Shown here piece after piece: positions 10,647 through 21,192 of a stretch of 64,000 nt of DNA. The first letter of the stretch is position 1. Each line of letters opens with the position of its first letter. Source of the stretch: Tuctoria greenei (lineage: Eukaryota; Streptophyta; Magnoliopsida; Poales; Poaceae); assembly GCA_036927565.1 (NCBI GenBank), contig JAYESD010000006.1, positions 105,745,353-105,809,352 on the forward strand. The letters run 5' to 3'. The position numbers and the translations under genes are program-made. The notes below the pieces were generated by a model that saw nothing but the letters and a program-made list of their open reading frames with translations, was not told the origin of the DNA and made no database searches.

Positions 10647-11023
10647 TAAACCCTGAAGGGGGTGCAGCCTCGTCGTCGAACCCATCATCAGTCATGTAAT
10701 CTGCAAAAACTTGTTAACTGCAAACGTGAGCTTAAGGATTAGCAAGACTAACCCGTCTCACTAGACATATGCAGGGTGAATACTAAGCATATGTAAGGTA
10801 AAGCAGTAAAAGATTTTCCTACGAGTGGATCCTTAGCTTTCAAGTTATTATCAGCAACTTACAAGTTTAGTGAAAGTATCTTTAGTGATCATATTGGACA
10901 GCAATCAAAGATCCAAAACAATTATAATTCAATACATCGTATTCTCCTGATTTCTTCAGTATTTACAACGTCACGACACAGTGAACAAGTGATACTCTAT
11001 TACCGCGAGGGACGATGATTGCA

Positions 11024-11028
11024 ATCAG
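11024..11028. repeat. Target site duplication ATCAG, left copy
   Basis: ATCAG directly precedes the TGTAAGACC start of the solo LTR and recurs exactly after its CCTACA end at 12874-12878. Confidence 0.9.
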
Positions 11029-11119
11029 TGTAAGACCTATGTGTGCTGAATACATTGGCTTGTAGTGAATACACTTGGCTTTGATGACAAAAGTTATAAA
11101 TATCACCAAAACACCTTTT

Positions 11120-11480
11120 TATCAAGGTCCGACTCTAGCTCCGAGCTATAGCAAGGTCCGACGATAGGTCCGGCTTGTTGTGGGTAGCTCCGGTTGTGTT
11201 CGATGCTAGGTCCGACTTCTTGGTAAGGTCCGACTAGCTTTGGTCAGCTCCGGTGAGCTTTATCTTCAGCTCCGGCATGTCTTTGTTAGCTCCGGCATAT
11301 ATTTGATAGCTCCAGAATGCTTTTTCTAAGCTCTGACGTACTTTGTCTAACTCCGGTTTTGGGTTGACTAGTTTTGACTAGTTTTTGGTAAGCTCCGGTG
11401 CTAGGATCTACTAGTTTTGGTAAGCTCCGGCAGGTGCTTCATTGTACTACTGTTGTTAGCTCCGGGTTGCTCTGGCAAGG
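11120..11480. repeat. Spaced GGTCCGAC / AGCTCCGGC motif cluster in the copia C LTR
   Basis: Short motifs of the types AAGGTCCGACT, AGCTCCGGC and TAGGTCCG recur about every 20 bases. The same arrangement, diverged in copy number, is present in the other copia C LTRs near 42890-43090, 51090-51380 and 53155-53345. Confidence 0.85.
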
Positions 11481-12256
11481 CCCGGAACTTGACTGTAGTG
11501 CTTCTGTTTTTCATTTGCAATTTTTCGTACTTGCTTTACATTGTTGGAAAGATTGCTTAGTATTCATGTGCTAAGTTTTTGGTGCGTTTTGGTTGATATG
11601 GATGATATCGTTTTGCTATGCTTTGCAACATGCTTATGTGAGGTTCTCACGTAAGGTGTTATGTTCGGAACTAACTTGAGTCAAGTCGAGAACTTGGGCT
11701 CATATGGATTGGTTGTTTATTCATGTGCATGTGTTGCTTGAGTTCAAGTCATGGCTGGTGACGGGATCTATTGGACTAGTCTCAGGGAGGAGATGAGGTT
11801 CCAACAACCAAGTTTGGGAGGAACTATGGTTGAGCTGATTAGGAGGTCATGCAGGATGATTGAATCAATGGCAGTGCATATGAAGGTTACTGGACGTCGA
11901 AGGAAGGTGTTCGCATGTATGCTTGTGGCGCATGATGTGGCAACATGGTTCCGAAGATGGGATAAGGAAGGGAAGATCTGGTTGGAAGGATCGGATCGTA
12001 TCGGTTGATGACTTTGGCTGCGGCGAAGTCGGTTATGGCTCGATATGGAAAGTATCGAGTTGGTTAAGTTAGGATTTCATGTGTGTCACGAATTTGAGTT
12101 GTTTAGGAATGTGGGATACATTCCTAAGGTGTTTGGAAGTCTTAAGATTGCTTGTATCTGCGTATAGAAGAATCTTGAGCAGTTATGGAAAGTTAGGATT
12201 CGTGATTTGAGTAGGATTGGAGTCCTAGTTGATATTGGGTTGGCCTAAGGGCTCGT

Positions 12257-12264
12257 TATATAAG
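12257..12264 (+). promoter_or_regulatory. TATA box of the copia C solo LTR
   Basis: TATATAAG lies in GGTTATATAAGCAAGGGAG-like context, conserved at 43877, 52167 and, with one base lost, near 54133. An AATAAA polyadenylation-type signal follows at 12324-12329, giving a short R region. Confidence 0.8.
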
Positions 12265-12873
12265 CAAGGGAGCCCAGAGCTCGTGTGAGACGACTTTGGG
12301 GCTGTTCCTCTTGTGTTCTATTGAATAAAATTCATAGTTTGAAGGAACTTTTGTGCCTTGTTCGTCCGACTTTTTCCAGACAAGTTTTTACTCGTCGAGT
12401 TTCTGGACAGCACTACCTTTCGTCGGGGGTTTTATCATAACTCGAGTTTTACAGATCCAATTGACGTGATTCTTTCTGGGTTGTCTTCACAACTTGATTA
12501 TCTATCATATGCCAAAATTTCACGGTAATTGGATTTGTGGTCTATGATCTACACGAGTTTCTTTACAGCGTTCCAGAACTGTTTTTCCTCGGGTAGGACA
12601 GATTGACCATTGTTTGATCTTTCGATCATAACTTGAGTTTTTCTCGTCGGATTTGAGTGATTCTTTTTGTGTTGTCTTCGTGACTTGATTCTCTCTGATA
12701 TCAATCACTTTTGTCACGGTGAAACACGTTTAGATTAGTCTCACACATGATTTCTTTAAGAGATCGTTTTTCTGCCGAAGGGGTTGGGGTTTAATTGTTT
12801 CCGCTGCGTAAGATTTTTAAATCTACCATTCACCCCCCCTCTGGTAGCTTTTTACGTGCTCTTCGATCCTACA

Positions 12874-12878
12874 ATCAG
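12874..12878. repeat. Target site duplication ATCAG, right copy
   Basis: An exact match to the 5 bases left of the solo LTR; it closes the insertion. Confidence 0.9.
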
Positions 12879-14867
12879 GACACACCAGGACAACACGAAA
12901 CATACCCACTTTCGGAAGCGCCAACGAGTATTACAGCAGTACCTACATAACACTTCAGCACTAGTCATATGGGGCCACCTTTTACCCAACACTCGAATGC
13001 TAAACCGGTCGATCCGTCACAGGCAGGAGGTCCTAGCGTGGGGCGTACTCTTACATGCCCACCAGCTGATTTACACCTTGCTGCCCTCAACCCACGCCTA
13101 TAAAACGGAATGGTATGCCTCGACAAACCAGTATCAAGCTACATTAGTTTGCTAGAGCCCATTTCTCTAGTATGTCGCTGGTACCATTCAAGCTTGTCCA
13201 GCAGGGCCACATACGACGCGGGCCTTTATCGACACGATCAGAGCTATGCAACCAAGATCATGTCTTGTCGCTTCCTACTCATCTCTTCCCGGTCTCCATT
13301 TCATATTAATAGCCATTCTTTATATTTAACATACCCAGTGTAGATGAGTGTCATCTTTCTATCTCGCAAGTAGATTCCAACTACTCGACTTCTACCGGTT
13401 TCCTGACAACATTAGCATGGCAGTTACTACATGAGTCTGTGAGATATTCTAACCACTCCCTGGGTTATTTGGTCATGCAAGTGGATGTCAAACACCTTAA
13501 ACATAATGAACAAACATCTGAAGACGTAAGGTGAATGAAAACTGCAAAGACACTGTAAGGAACTTAAATGCAAACCGGGGCTTGCCTGAATGTGAGTACG
13601 AGTCTACCTTAGTCTCTGGCAGATGGACTTCCAAGGCCTTCGGCTCCTCCTCGACTTCGGTTACTAAACGATATGCATATAATATATATGAATGATTTTG
13701 AAAATAAAAAATATGTTTAAGCTTACAAGCTAATATCCCACGATAAATATAAGATAATGTTCTTAATTGGCTTTGGTACTTTTATGGTAGATACAAGGGA
13801 CTATAATGGAGACTCTTGCAAAGAACAGGAGATGATCAAGGAAGTTTGTTGTCTCTAAAATTATGGCAAACAATAACCTTCCCAGAATTTTGGAGAAACT
13901 GTAGCTTTAACATAGCCACCAGTTGACTATCAAGATAGAGGAGGTTGTCCTGGTTCTAGTAAAACTGGTTTCATAATTTCCTAAGCATATATGAGTGAGA
14001 TATTGAATTTCAAAGTTGCTAATAATTCCTGGAATTATTTTATAATTGAAATTAGACTTTCAGTTATTATCTAGGTTTGGAACTGAATTGGATTAGAAGA
14101 TTATGTGAATTAAATCTGAAACTTTTACTGGAGTTGGTAAATGTCAAAAAGAATGTCTAGGTCAAATTTGCGACATAACAAGGAAACTGAACATCTGTAA
14201 TAATTCAATGATTGAAAAAAGGCAATTGAATTATACAGAAAGTTATACAGGTTTTTATACCAAACCACTCTTACAACTTGAAAGTTCAGAGCATAAGGGT
14301 TATACATAATTTGACTTGAGATTTTCAGAGCAAGGCTACTAGGAGAAATTGAATTTAGAAGTTTGAATCCATTTATGGTTACAGTTCTGTTAGATAAATG
14401 AACAGGAGAGAGGAATTTGAAATTTGGTTAAGTTATACAGGCTAAATGGCTCCTAAATTTTTCCTGATAGCCTAGAACAAGACAAAGTATTTTATGTGAA
14501 TTTTGGGAATTCTTACAGTGGAGAGTTTAGCTGGAAAAATTCTATTTGTGTTTGGAAAGATTGCATTCTGCAGAATTGAAAAATGATTTTCACCGAACCT
14601 AATTGATACTATAGAAAACTGGAGCTCAAGAGCTTTAAAACAAAATTTGTTTCAAGGTTCTTGGAGCAGTATACAGTGAGATATGCATTTTAGAAGTTTG
14701 AATAATTTCTTGAATTATTTGATTTAGTTTTGAATTCAAATTTTTATGCCCGGGTCCCACTAGGTGATGTGGCTCCTTCTGGTTGATGCAACACGGTGGT
14801 CAACACCCTTTTTCCATGCAGCCACACTGGATCCGCGCCGCAAAGTGATCCCTGGCCCTTTAACAGA
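12879..14867. other. Non-coding stretch, probably LTR or LARD-type element DNA
   Basis: The part to about 13700 continues the sequence interrupted by the solo LTR and is GC-moderate. From 13700 it is AT-rich with TATACAGG-type phrases like those at 8460-9300. No motif-bearing ORF is present. I cannot assign it to a named family. Confidence 0.35.
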
Positions 14868-15157
14868 TGCTGCCGAGTGGGAGCCCTGCACGCTGCCGTA
14901 AGTTTGGTGAGTGAGGGTTCTAGTGCGAAGCGTCCAGGACATGGATGACTTTGATTTTGCATAGCTAGTGCTGAGAGCGTAGCTATGATATATATGTCAT
15001 TTTCCTTTTCGCTTAGTATTGTAAAACTTCTGCTATGTTTATAAATAAAGACTTGGTATTGTATTTTATTCTTGTTCTTTTCTTTTATATTGTTTGGTGT
15101 CGCATTGCACGACATCACCCAATGAGATCCTTGGATGTCGAGACTCCGTTCCCCACA
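14868..15157 (+). repeat. LTR end fragment (copy 2 of the inverted pair)
   Basis: This is the reverse complement of 10357-10646 and ends CCGTTCCCCACA. No primer binding site follows. It is therefore the outer end of a 3' LTR, or part of a solo LTR, in the plus orientation. It abuts Athila-type DNA at 15158. Confidence 0.65.
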
Positions 15158-15190
15158 TACAAGTAACCTACGCGTACCTCGCCCAAGCGT

Positions 15191-15598
15191 ATGGGAGACC
15201 ACCTCATTATCCATGAGGTGCGCAAGCCTAAAGGAGGCTATGAAAAAGGCTTTTTCAAGCAAGTGGATAATTTGGCGATGGAGCAATCAACGGGCTCGTC
15301 ACCATCCAAGATTAGGCCTCACCTCTCGCCGCCTGCTATCAGAGGGCCACCTGGCCAATTTGAGGACAGCGACGTGAAATATCCTCGCGCCCCTAAAGTG
15401 GCACAGCTTTCTAAGGATTTAGCTTCTCTCCGTTTGGAGAACAAGAAGCTATCAAACTTACTGGCTGAAGGGCGCATCTAGAGGGCGGAATTGAAGGATG
15501 AGCTCATAACCCTCAAGGTGGAGATTTATGGTGTTCGCCATGGCATGAGCGCCAAGCTGCGGCGCATGTGCAATGCCGTCGGGAAGCCCGACATCTAA
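15191..15598 (+). pseudogene. C-terminal part of an Athila/Tat-type 3' ORF (element E1)
   Basis: A frame of 96 codons runs to a TAG at 15479-15481 and continues in the same frame to TAA at 15596. The first half is basic and Pro-rich. The second half (around LSKDLASLRLENKKLSNLLA) is a predicted coiled coil, ending LRRMCNAVGKPDI. Position upstream of a long 3' non-coding region, a polypurine tract and an LTR fits the last ORF of an Athila/Tat-type gypsy element. The TAG replaces what is probably a Gln codon. The product is otherwise not recognised; it may be the tail of an envelope-like ORF. Confidence 0.55.
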
Positions 15599-17185
15599 AA
15601 CACTCCTTAGTGTAGATGTCCCAACCGCATAGGATGCTTACTAGTTTCGTTTAGTTTTATTCCAAAAATTTTATTTCATTAAGTTTAGGTTGAATAATAT
15701 AATCATCCCCATATTTGAGTTCAATAAAAAGGAACTTACCGGTAGATCTAACCCGGTAAAGTTCCATCTTTAGTTTATTTTGTATTGAATAAAGAATTCA
15801 GGAACAAGTGTGGGGGAGATGCCCCAAATTCGAGAAATCCCGATGTGCAAAAATATCGCTGCATCTCAAACCACGTCACAACCGATTATACGACTCAACA
15901 CGTCGAACAGAGCAATAGAGAGGCCAGAGGCAGGTCGGTCGAACCCCCTGGTCGGCCAACCTGGTGTGGGCCCCACATGGCTTCGTTTCACTTCACAAAT
16001 TCGGTTTGGATCTCCTACCCCTATGTATGCATGGTACGTTACTATTTCAGTTGATATGATATTTAATACTTAATATATGAAGAAAATTCAACTTAACAAT
16101 TAACATTTAAAACTTGGTAGTCAAAATTTGCTTGAGCTGAAAATTTGAATACTTTACATTTTTTATTATTGCCATGTTTATGATTCCCACAAACATAATG
16201 GGAAAACATGTCATCTAAGTATTTGACTAGTGTGATATGGTAAATGAGTTACTTGAGGAGATATCCCCTTGCTTGAAATTTATTTTTTTGATGTTTGCAC
16301 AATTTGGAGTGTTGAACTTTGTCTGATTCTCTCATTAGAAATCTAAATACTCACCAAGGCCATATGATACAAATTCTTGAAAACCACGAGCATATGCCAC
16401 TTTGCCTTTCATTGAACTTTGTCAAATTCATGACCCAATTGAGTGACATGCATGAACTTTTGACTTAGAAATTCCGGTGCACCTTATTCATGCAAAAATA
16501 TCTCACATTGAGAATTTGCATCCACCATTCATCCAAAAAAGAAAACTCCATACATTTTGGTCATCAAAATCTCTCTAGAAAAATAAGAAGGAGTAGAAGA
16601 CATGGCTACGAAAATTTAAAAAAAAAAGAGTAGCCATGTTTCATCCTTAAAGAGAAAAAAACCATGGAGTCCACATATGTCCATCCCATTCATGTGCACA
16701 AGGATTTCTTTTGTCAATTTGTTTGTTGCCTAAGTCTCTCATAGGATCAAGTTTTTGACTTAGTAATACATGAATTGCAATGTGTGCTACATATATCCCT
16801 ACCAAGCTCCAGATATAGCCATATTTAGTATCGGAACAAAATTGGCACAACATGCCCAAGTGAGGATAAAAACACTTTGAGAAACTTGAGAGATTCCAAA
16901 TGGTGGATAAGGGCAATTGTTTCTTCGACTTTCTGAATATAGAAAATCGTCAGATCATTTCGGCAGGGGAACAACCAAGAGAACTACATTTCGACCATTC
17001 CACTCTTCGAAGATCCAAGATTTATGTGGTGCCAAATTCCTTAAAAAGGGAATTCATGAATTGAGGTATGAGTTGAAATATCTGGTATCCTCATTTTCTA
17101 ACTTATAAGCGAATTTATGACAGCACCTTAGTTCTCTTTCTTGCCTTCACTCGAGGACGAGCAAAGGACTAAGTGTGGGGGAGTT
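15599..17185 (+). other. 3' non-coding region of E1 with hairpin and polypurine tracts
   Basis: This AT-rich region has no supported gene. It carries a polypurine-like GTGTGGGGGAGA at 15809-15820. A perfect 9-bp inverted repeat, CATGGCTAC (16601-16609) and GTAGCCATG (16630-16638), flanks an A-rich loop. A CTCGAGGACGAGCAAAGG block precedes the final polypurine tract, GTGTGGGGGAG, at 17173-17183. The same elements occur inverted in E4 (22801-24125). This layout is typical of Athila/Tat-lineage 3' ends. Confidence 0.7.
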
Positions 17186-18412
17186 TGTTGATAGTCCATA
17201 AGTGTCATATTTATACCATCAATTCACCTCATAATGTGCACAAAAGAGAAACACAGCGTAGTGGTAGGGTTAAAAACTAACCAATTCCACAAGTGTTGGT
17301 GTTTATTTGTATGCAGGTGACTTTAGACCCAAAATACCAAGACATGCAGGGAGTAATCCATAAAATTGGATTTCGACGAATCAGACGATGCCACATGGCA
17401 TCACATGGATCAAATGGCCCACAAACAGAAGTATACGAGGCCATCCAACGGTGTAGCACCCATATAAAGGGATGGGACCAACCTGACAGAGACTTGGAAG
17501 AAGCATAGCCCCGACGGGGCCAAGACCAGGTCGGCCAACACCCCTAGTTGGCCGACTCGGTCATGGCGCCAATTGCGGTCAAACACCACGTGTTGGCACC
17601 TCCCGGCTTGAAGAAGTCATGGGTGACTAATTCGCGTGCATTTTGTGGCAGGAACTGACTCTTCTCCCCCTATAAATAGAACACCACACCTCACTTCACA
17701 CACACACCAAAAGTTGAGAATAGAATACCAGTCCAAGGGTTTAGAGTAGTCCTAAAGGTTGCCAATTAGAAGAAGAGTGTGGTGAAGGGTTTAGGAGAAG
17801 GAGGCTTGGGCTTGTCATGTCCCTCTTCTACACTTGTACCCCTACAAAGGTGTTATTCAAATCAAGTAAGCCTCTATGAATTCAATTCAAGTTTGATTCC
17901 CAATTCATAGTAGTTTGCACAAGTAGTTACTTGTTGGTTCATTGCTTTAATTTATTAGAGGCTCTAGTTGTAGCTTTGTGTTCGAAACAACTAGAGTTGT
18001 GATTTAGAACGTAAGTGTGGTTCTTAGGTTAGAAATCACCGGTGAATATCTCGTAGATCCACGAATCGAAGAGGTAGGCAGTAGGTGGTGATAGCTCTAT
18101 CTGTCCTTTGTAATCCACCGCTTTCGACTATGCCAAAGGCTCTTGGCAGGAGTCGCCTCATGTTTCTAGGGGTAAACCCGTGCCCAAAGCAAGCAGCTAC
18201 TGCAAATTCATTTGAATTAGAATCAATATTTTGAATTCCTCTCTCTTCCTAACCTACCAAACAACTTGGTGTCCTTTGGTGGATCAGTTCGTAAGATTAC
18301 ACACACGTTCCTTGGATTTGATACCGCTGGGAATACTCTCTTAATGAGAAGTGCTACACTAAAGTGTCTGTGTGCTTTCCGATTTTTATCTGTGACGTAA
18401 GAAACGTCAACA
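17186..18412 (+). repeat. 3' LTR of E1 (Athila/Tat-type gypsy)
   Basis: The 1227-bp LTR runs from TGTTGATAGTCC to AACGTCAACA with inverted ends. A TATA box, CTATAAATAG, lies at 17670-17679. It is related to the E6 LTR (33500-34714) and more distantly to the E4 and E5 LTRs; they share blocks such as TCAAATGGCCCACAAACAGAAGT. It is inserted into the gag of element E2, whose reading frame resumes at 18413. The target duplication (ATGGG after the LTR) cannot be verified because the 5' end of E1 is missing. Confidence 0.85.
17525..17570. repeat. GGTCGGCC-type inverted motifs in the E1 LTR
   Basis: AGGTCGGCCAACACC and GTTGGCCGACTCGGTC form spaced near-palindromes upstream of the TATA box. Similar motif pairs occur in the other Athila-type LTRs at 22435-22465, 30125-30165, 30795-30815 and 34365-34385. 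Confidence 0.65.
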
Positions 18413-19555
18413 ATGGGCCATTTTGGCTATGACTATCCAGAAACCCGTGAGGATGCCCTATACGTAGCCAGCAATGGGAACAACAATGGCTATCATCCAA
18501 GAGGTCAAGGGTGGGGCCAACCATGCCCTTTCTTTCAAGGGGTACAACAACAATGGCAACAATGGAAATCAACCCAACTTGAGAGAGCTTGCCATTAGCC
18601 AATTGACGATTAATGATGCATTACCCAAGAAGCTTTCGGCTAATGACAAGACCCTAGAAAGCATTAATGCCAAGATTGAAGAACTATCCTCAACCTTCAA
18701 GAATCAACTGAGCTTCGACAAGCGAAACTCAGTTTGCTCAACTGGCAGCTGTTGTTCCACAAGTGGAGAATGTCTAGATGCCAGGACAGCCTGAACCTCC
18801 CATTGAAAATGTCAACATGATTTCTCTACAGGAAGGCAACTGGCTGAAGGACCCTGGATACCGCCATCATATGTTCCTGGATTCAGGCTCACTACTTCGA
18901 TAAGGCATTTTGTGACCTTGGAGTGAGTGTGAGTGTAATGCCCAAGGTGATCTTCGACCAGTTGAACTTCACAGAGCTTACTCCAACACCATTGCAGCTC
19001 TAACTGGCTGACTCTTTAGTATGTTATATGGCGGGTATTACCAAAGACGTATTGATGAAAATTCAGAATTGCTTCATAGCCATGGATTTCGTGATGCTCG
19101 ACATGGATGTCGATAAGGATACACCACTCATTCTTGGGTGCCCGTTCCTTAGCACCGTGAAGGCTCGCATAGATGTGGGAGCTGGAGAAATCCACTTCCA
19201 TATCAATGGGAAGAAGGAGAAGTATAACTTCCGCTCTAAGTTGGAGCAATACTCCATGATTCTTATCATGTATGGGCCAAATGTTAAACACATTCAAGAC
19301 GGCCAAGTCATACCTCCAAAGGTGGACCCGCTCATTGCACTCATGAGGGAAATAATCTATGGGGAGAACCCATCTTGTCGTCCACGTCGACACCCCAAGA
19401 AGACGGAGAAGTCCAGGCCTCTGAAAGGCCCAAGTCCACCAAGCCACCAAAGATGGAATGGCGGAAGAAGCAATACAAGCCATCCGAGCTCATCCTCCGG
19501 GCCCGGATGTCAATAAATGAAGGAGGAATGTCCATCTCATCGGATGGTGGTGAGA
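18413..19555 (+). pseudogene. E2 gag tail and retroviral-type protease (Athila-type, broken)
   Basis: The segment opens in the middle of a CCHC knuckle: GHFGYDYPETRED corresponds to GHLGNDCSETRED in E4, with the last Cys already lost. A Gly/Asn/Gln-rich stretch follows. A protease domain starts near 18905 with CDLGVSVSVMPK and continues in the frame 19028-19516 (DVLMKIQNCFIAMDFVMLDM, then PLILGCPFL). This is the retropepsin fold typical of Athila/Tat pol, with DLG where many relatives have DLGAS. Several stops and shifts break it. The 5' half of gag was separated by the E1 insertion. No RT or integrase follows, which is unusual. Confidence 0.8.
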
Positions 19556-20225
19556 CCTAGCCAACAGGATAAATTGGTACTTATCTTTTCTTTGATTTTT
19601 CTTTTCGCTTCATTTTTTCCACATAGTTTGATTTTCCCCACTGCATATTTGAGTTTTTTCAGCAAGTTGAGAATCTTATATTCTCAACTATTATTTTTAT
19701 TTCTTTATTTTTCATAAAAAATTATTAGGTTTTGAAAAAGGTGTTTTATTCCGAGAACAATTTTCCTGAGCTGCAAATGTGGCATTTCACCAACGTGCTA
19801 ATTTTATAGCCATCGGGGAGCCACCTGCCAAAAGGGGGAACAGGGGGGCCCACATTTCATTTTGGCCACCCCCCCCTGTTCGGCCGACTAGGGGAAAGGG
19901 CCATTTTGGCTCTCTCCTCCAACGGATACATTTGATTCCCTTGTGGCCGTTGGGGAGAGTACACTATAAATGGTGGCCGTGAGGAGCACTCCTCTTCACA
20001 CTTCACCTCATTTTACACCTCCCCAAAGTCACTCTTTGCTCACATTGTTTTTCTTGCTCTTCATTGAAGCAATCTTGCTCAAATCCAACCCAAAAAGATT
20101 TGCTTTTGTTTGCATTTGCAATTTGCTCCCAAGTTCTTCAAAGGAAAATTTGGCAGGGGTTTTGCTTTCACTTAACATCACCTCTTTTGAGTTTTTGCTT
20201 TGTTCTGTTCATGCTTGTTGTGGCC
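19556..20225 (+). promoter_or_regulatory. E2 intergenic segment with a possible internal promoter
   Basis: This 670-bp segment links protease to ORF1 where RT, RNase H and integrase should be. It contains a pyrimidine-rich stretch, a GGCCGACTAGGGG motif like those in the LTRs, and a TATA-like CTATAAATGG at 19964-19973 about 255 bases before the ORF1 ATG. The same segment with the same TATA is present in E4 (25686-26345). A promoter for ORF1 is an inference; no transcript evidence is available here. Confidence 0.5.
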
Positions 20226-21192
20226 ATGAAAGGAATGAAGAGGTTGTTTGGGAAGATGAAGGATGATGCAAGCTCAAGCCGTGGTGGAGACTCAAGTGCA
20301 CGTCCCTCTTCTGTTGATATGCCAAGTTCATGGAGGAGGAGTGTATGTGAGGACACTGCCATGGGTGAGAGGAGCAACCTGCAACAACTTCTCCACGACA
20401 ACGATCTCGACATACAAAATGAAGTCGAAGATCGAGCACGCAAGCTCCTCTAAGATCGTTAGTTTTCTCATATAAAACCTTAAGATCTGAATTTGATCTC
20501 CAAAATAGGTATGGATTCTGAATTCTTTTCCATTTGGCGTGCACTAGGATGGGAAAAGTTTGCTCACATAGAGGAGAGAGATTCACGCCTTCTCTCCATG
20601 ATATTCCTTTGCACCCTTAAAGTAGGATTTTATGGTATTTTTAGATTACTTCAAAAAGAATACAACATCCTATGGAAAGAATTAAGTGAAATCCTAGGCT
20701 TCCTTAAACGTTGTTTGCTAGATTTAGGCACTTTGCCTAAGTTTAACAAATAAAGTTTTTGGCATGAATTGACTAGTGAGGTCAGATGTGCTGCTCCAAG
20801 GAATAGCCACTTGCACAACCCTGCTTTAGGCTTAATGCATAGATGTGTGGCTATGACTATGTTGCCTAGAGGAGGAGATGTTGGAATAGTGTGTAACGCC
20901 GAGCTGAAAATCTTATTTGCCATGATTAAAAAGATAAAAGTTGCTCCAGATATTGCAATGATGACACAATGGTTATATTATATTTCAAGGGTAGGGCCAA
21001 CTGAGTGCACTTTATTAATTATCCATATTGCTACTAGGGTATGAGCACTAGAATATACTTCATTTGAATATATTGAAAATGAACAAGAATTAATTAATGA
21101 AGGTTATCTAGTGCAAGGACATACCCTTAAGCATGAACAAGATGGCTCTTTGATATTTTATTATGCCAACTTTGTTAATGAATTTCAGTTAT
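20226..21192 (+). pseudogene. E2 ORF1, ATHILA ORF-1-like protein (3' end cut by E4)
   Basis: The start is the ATG of MKGMKRLFGKMKDD, conserved in E4. A Ser-rich N-terminus leads into the ATHILA-like domain. It has FFSIWRALGWEKFAHIEE, an LQKEYNILWKELSEILGF segment, SFWHELTSEVRCAAPRN and the NPALGLMHRCVAMTML motif, which fit the family pattern of FW, then R, then HP-x-LR-x-x-HR. In-frame stops occur at 20452, 20461 and 20751; two sit where E4 has CAA. The frame breaks off at GAATTTCAGTTAT where the E4 LTR begins. The role is unknown; in related elements it lies in the envelope-like position. Confidence 0.75.

Larger units (their letters stand above)
11029..12873 (+). repeat. Solo LTR of the copia C family
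   Basis: This 1845-bp LTR runs from TGTAAGACCTATGTGTGC to TTCGATCCTACA. It matches the three LTRs of the copia C array at 42813-54734, including the TCCG-motif cluster, the TATA box and the conserved CATTCACCCCCCCTCTGGTAG end. Identical ATCAG 5-mers flank it and no internal element DNA is attached. That is the signature of one insertion followed by LTR-LTR recombination. No coding region is expected; ORFs within it are chance. Confidence 0.94.

Noticed and set aside
11751..12008. Possible 85-codon gene
   Set aside because: It is in the copia C solo LTR; the same place in the other LTR copies has different frames and stops.
12784..13343. Two overlapping plus-strand ORFs of 123 and 77 codons
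   Set aside because: The first starts in the solo LTR and crosses its end, so it is an accident of the insertion; the second has no recognisable domain.
19016..19483. Minus-strand ORF of 155 codons
   Set aside because: It is antisense to the E2 protease frame, which has family motifs on the other strand.
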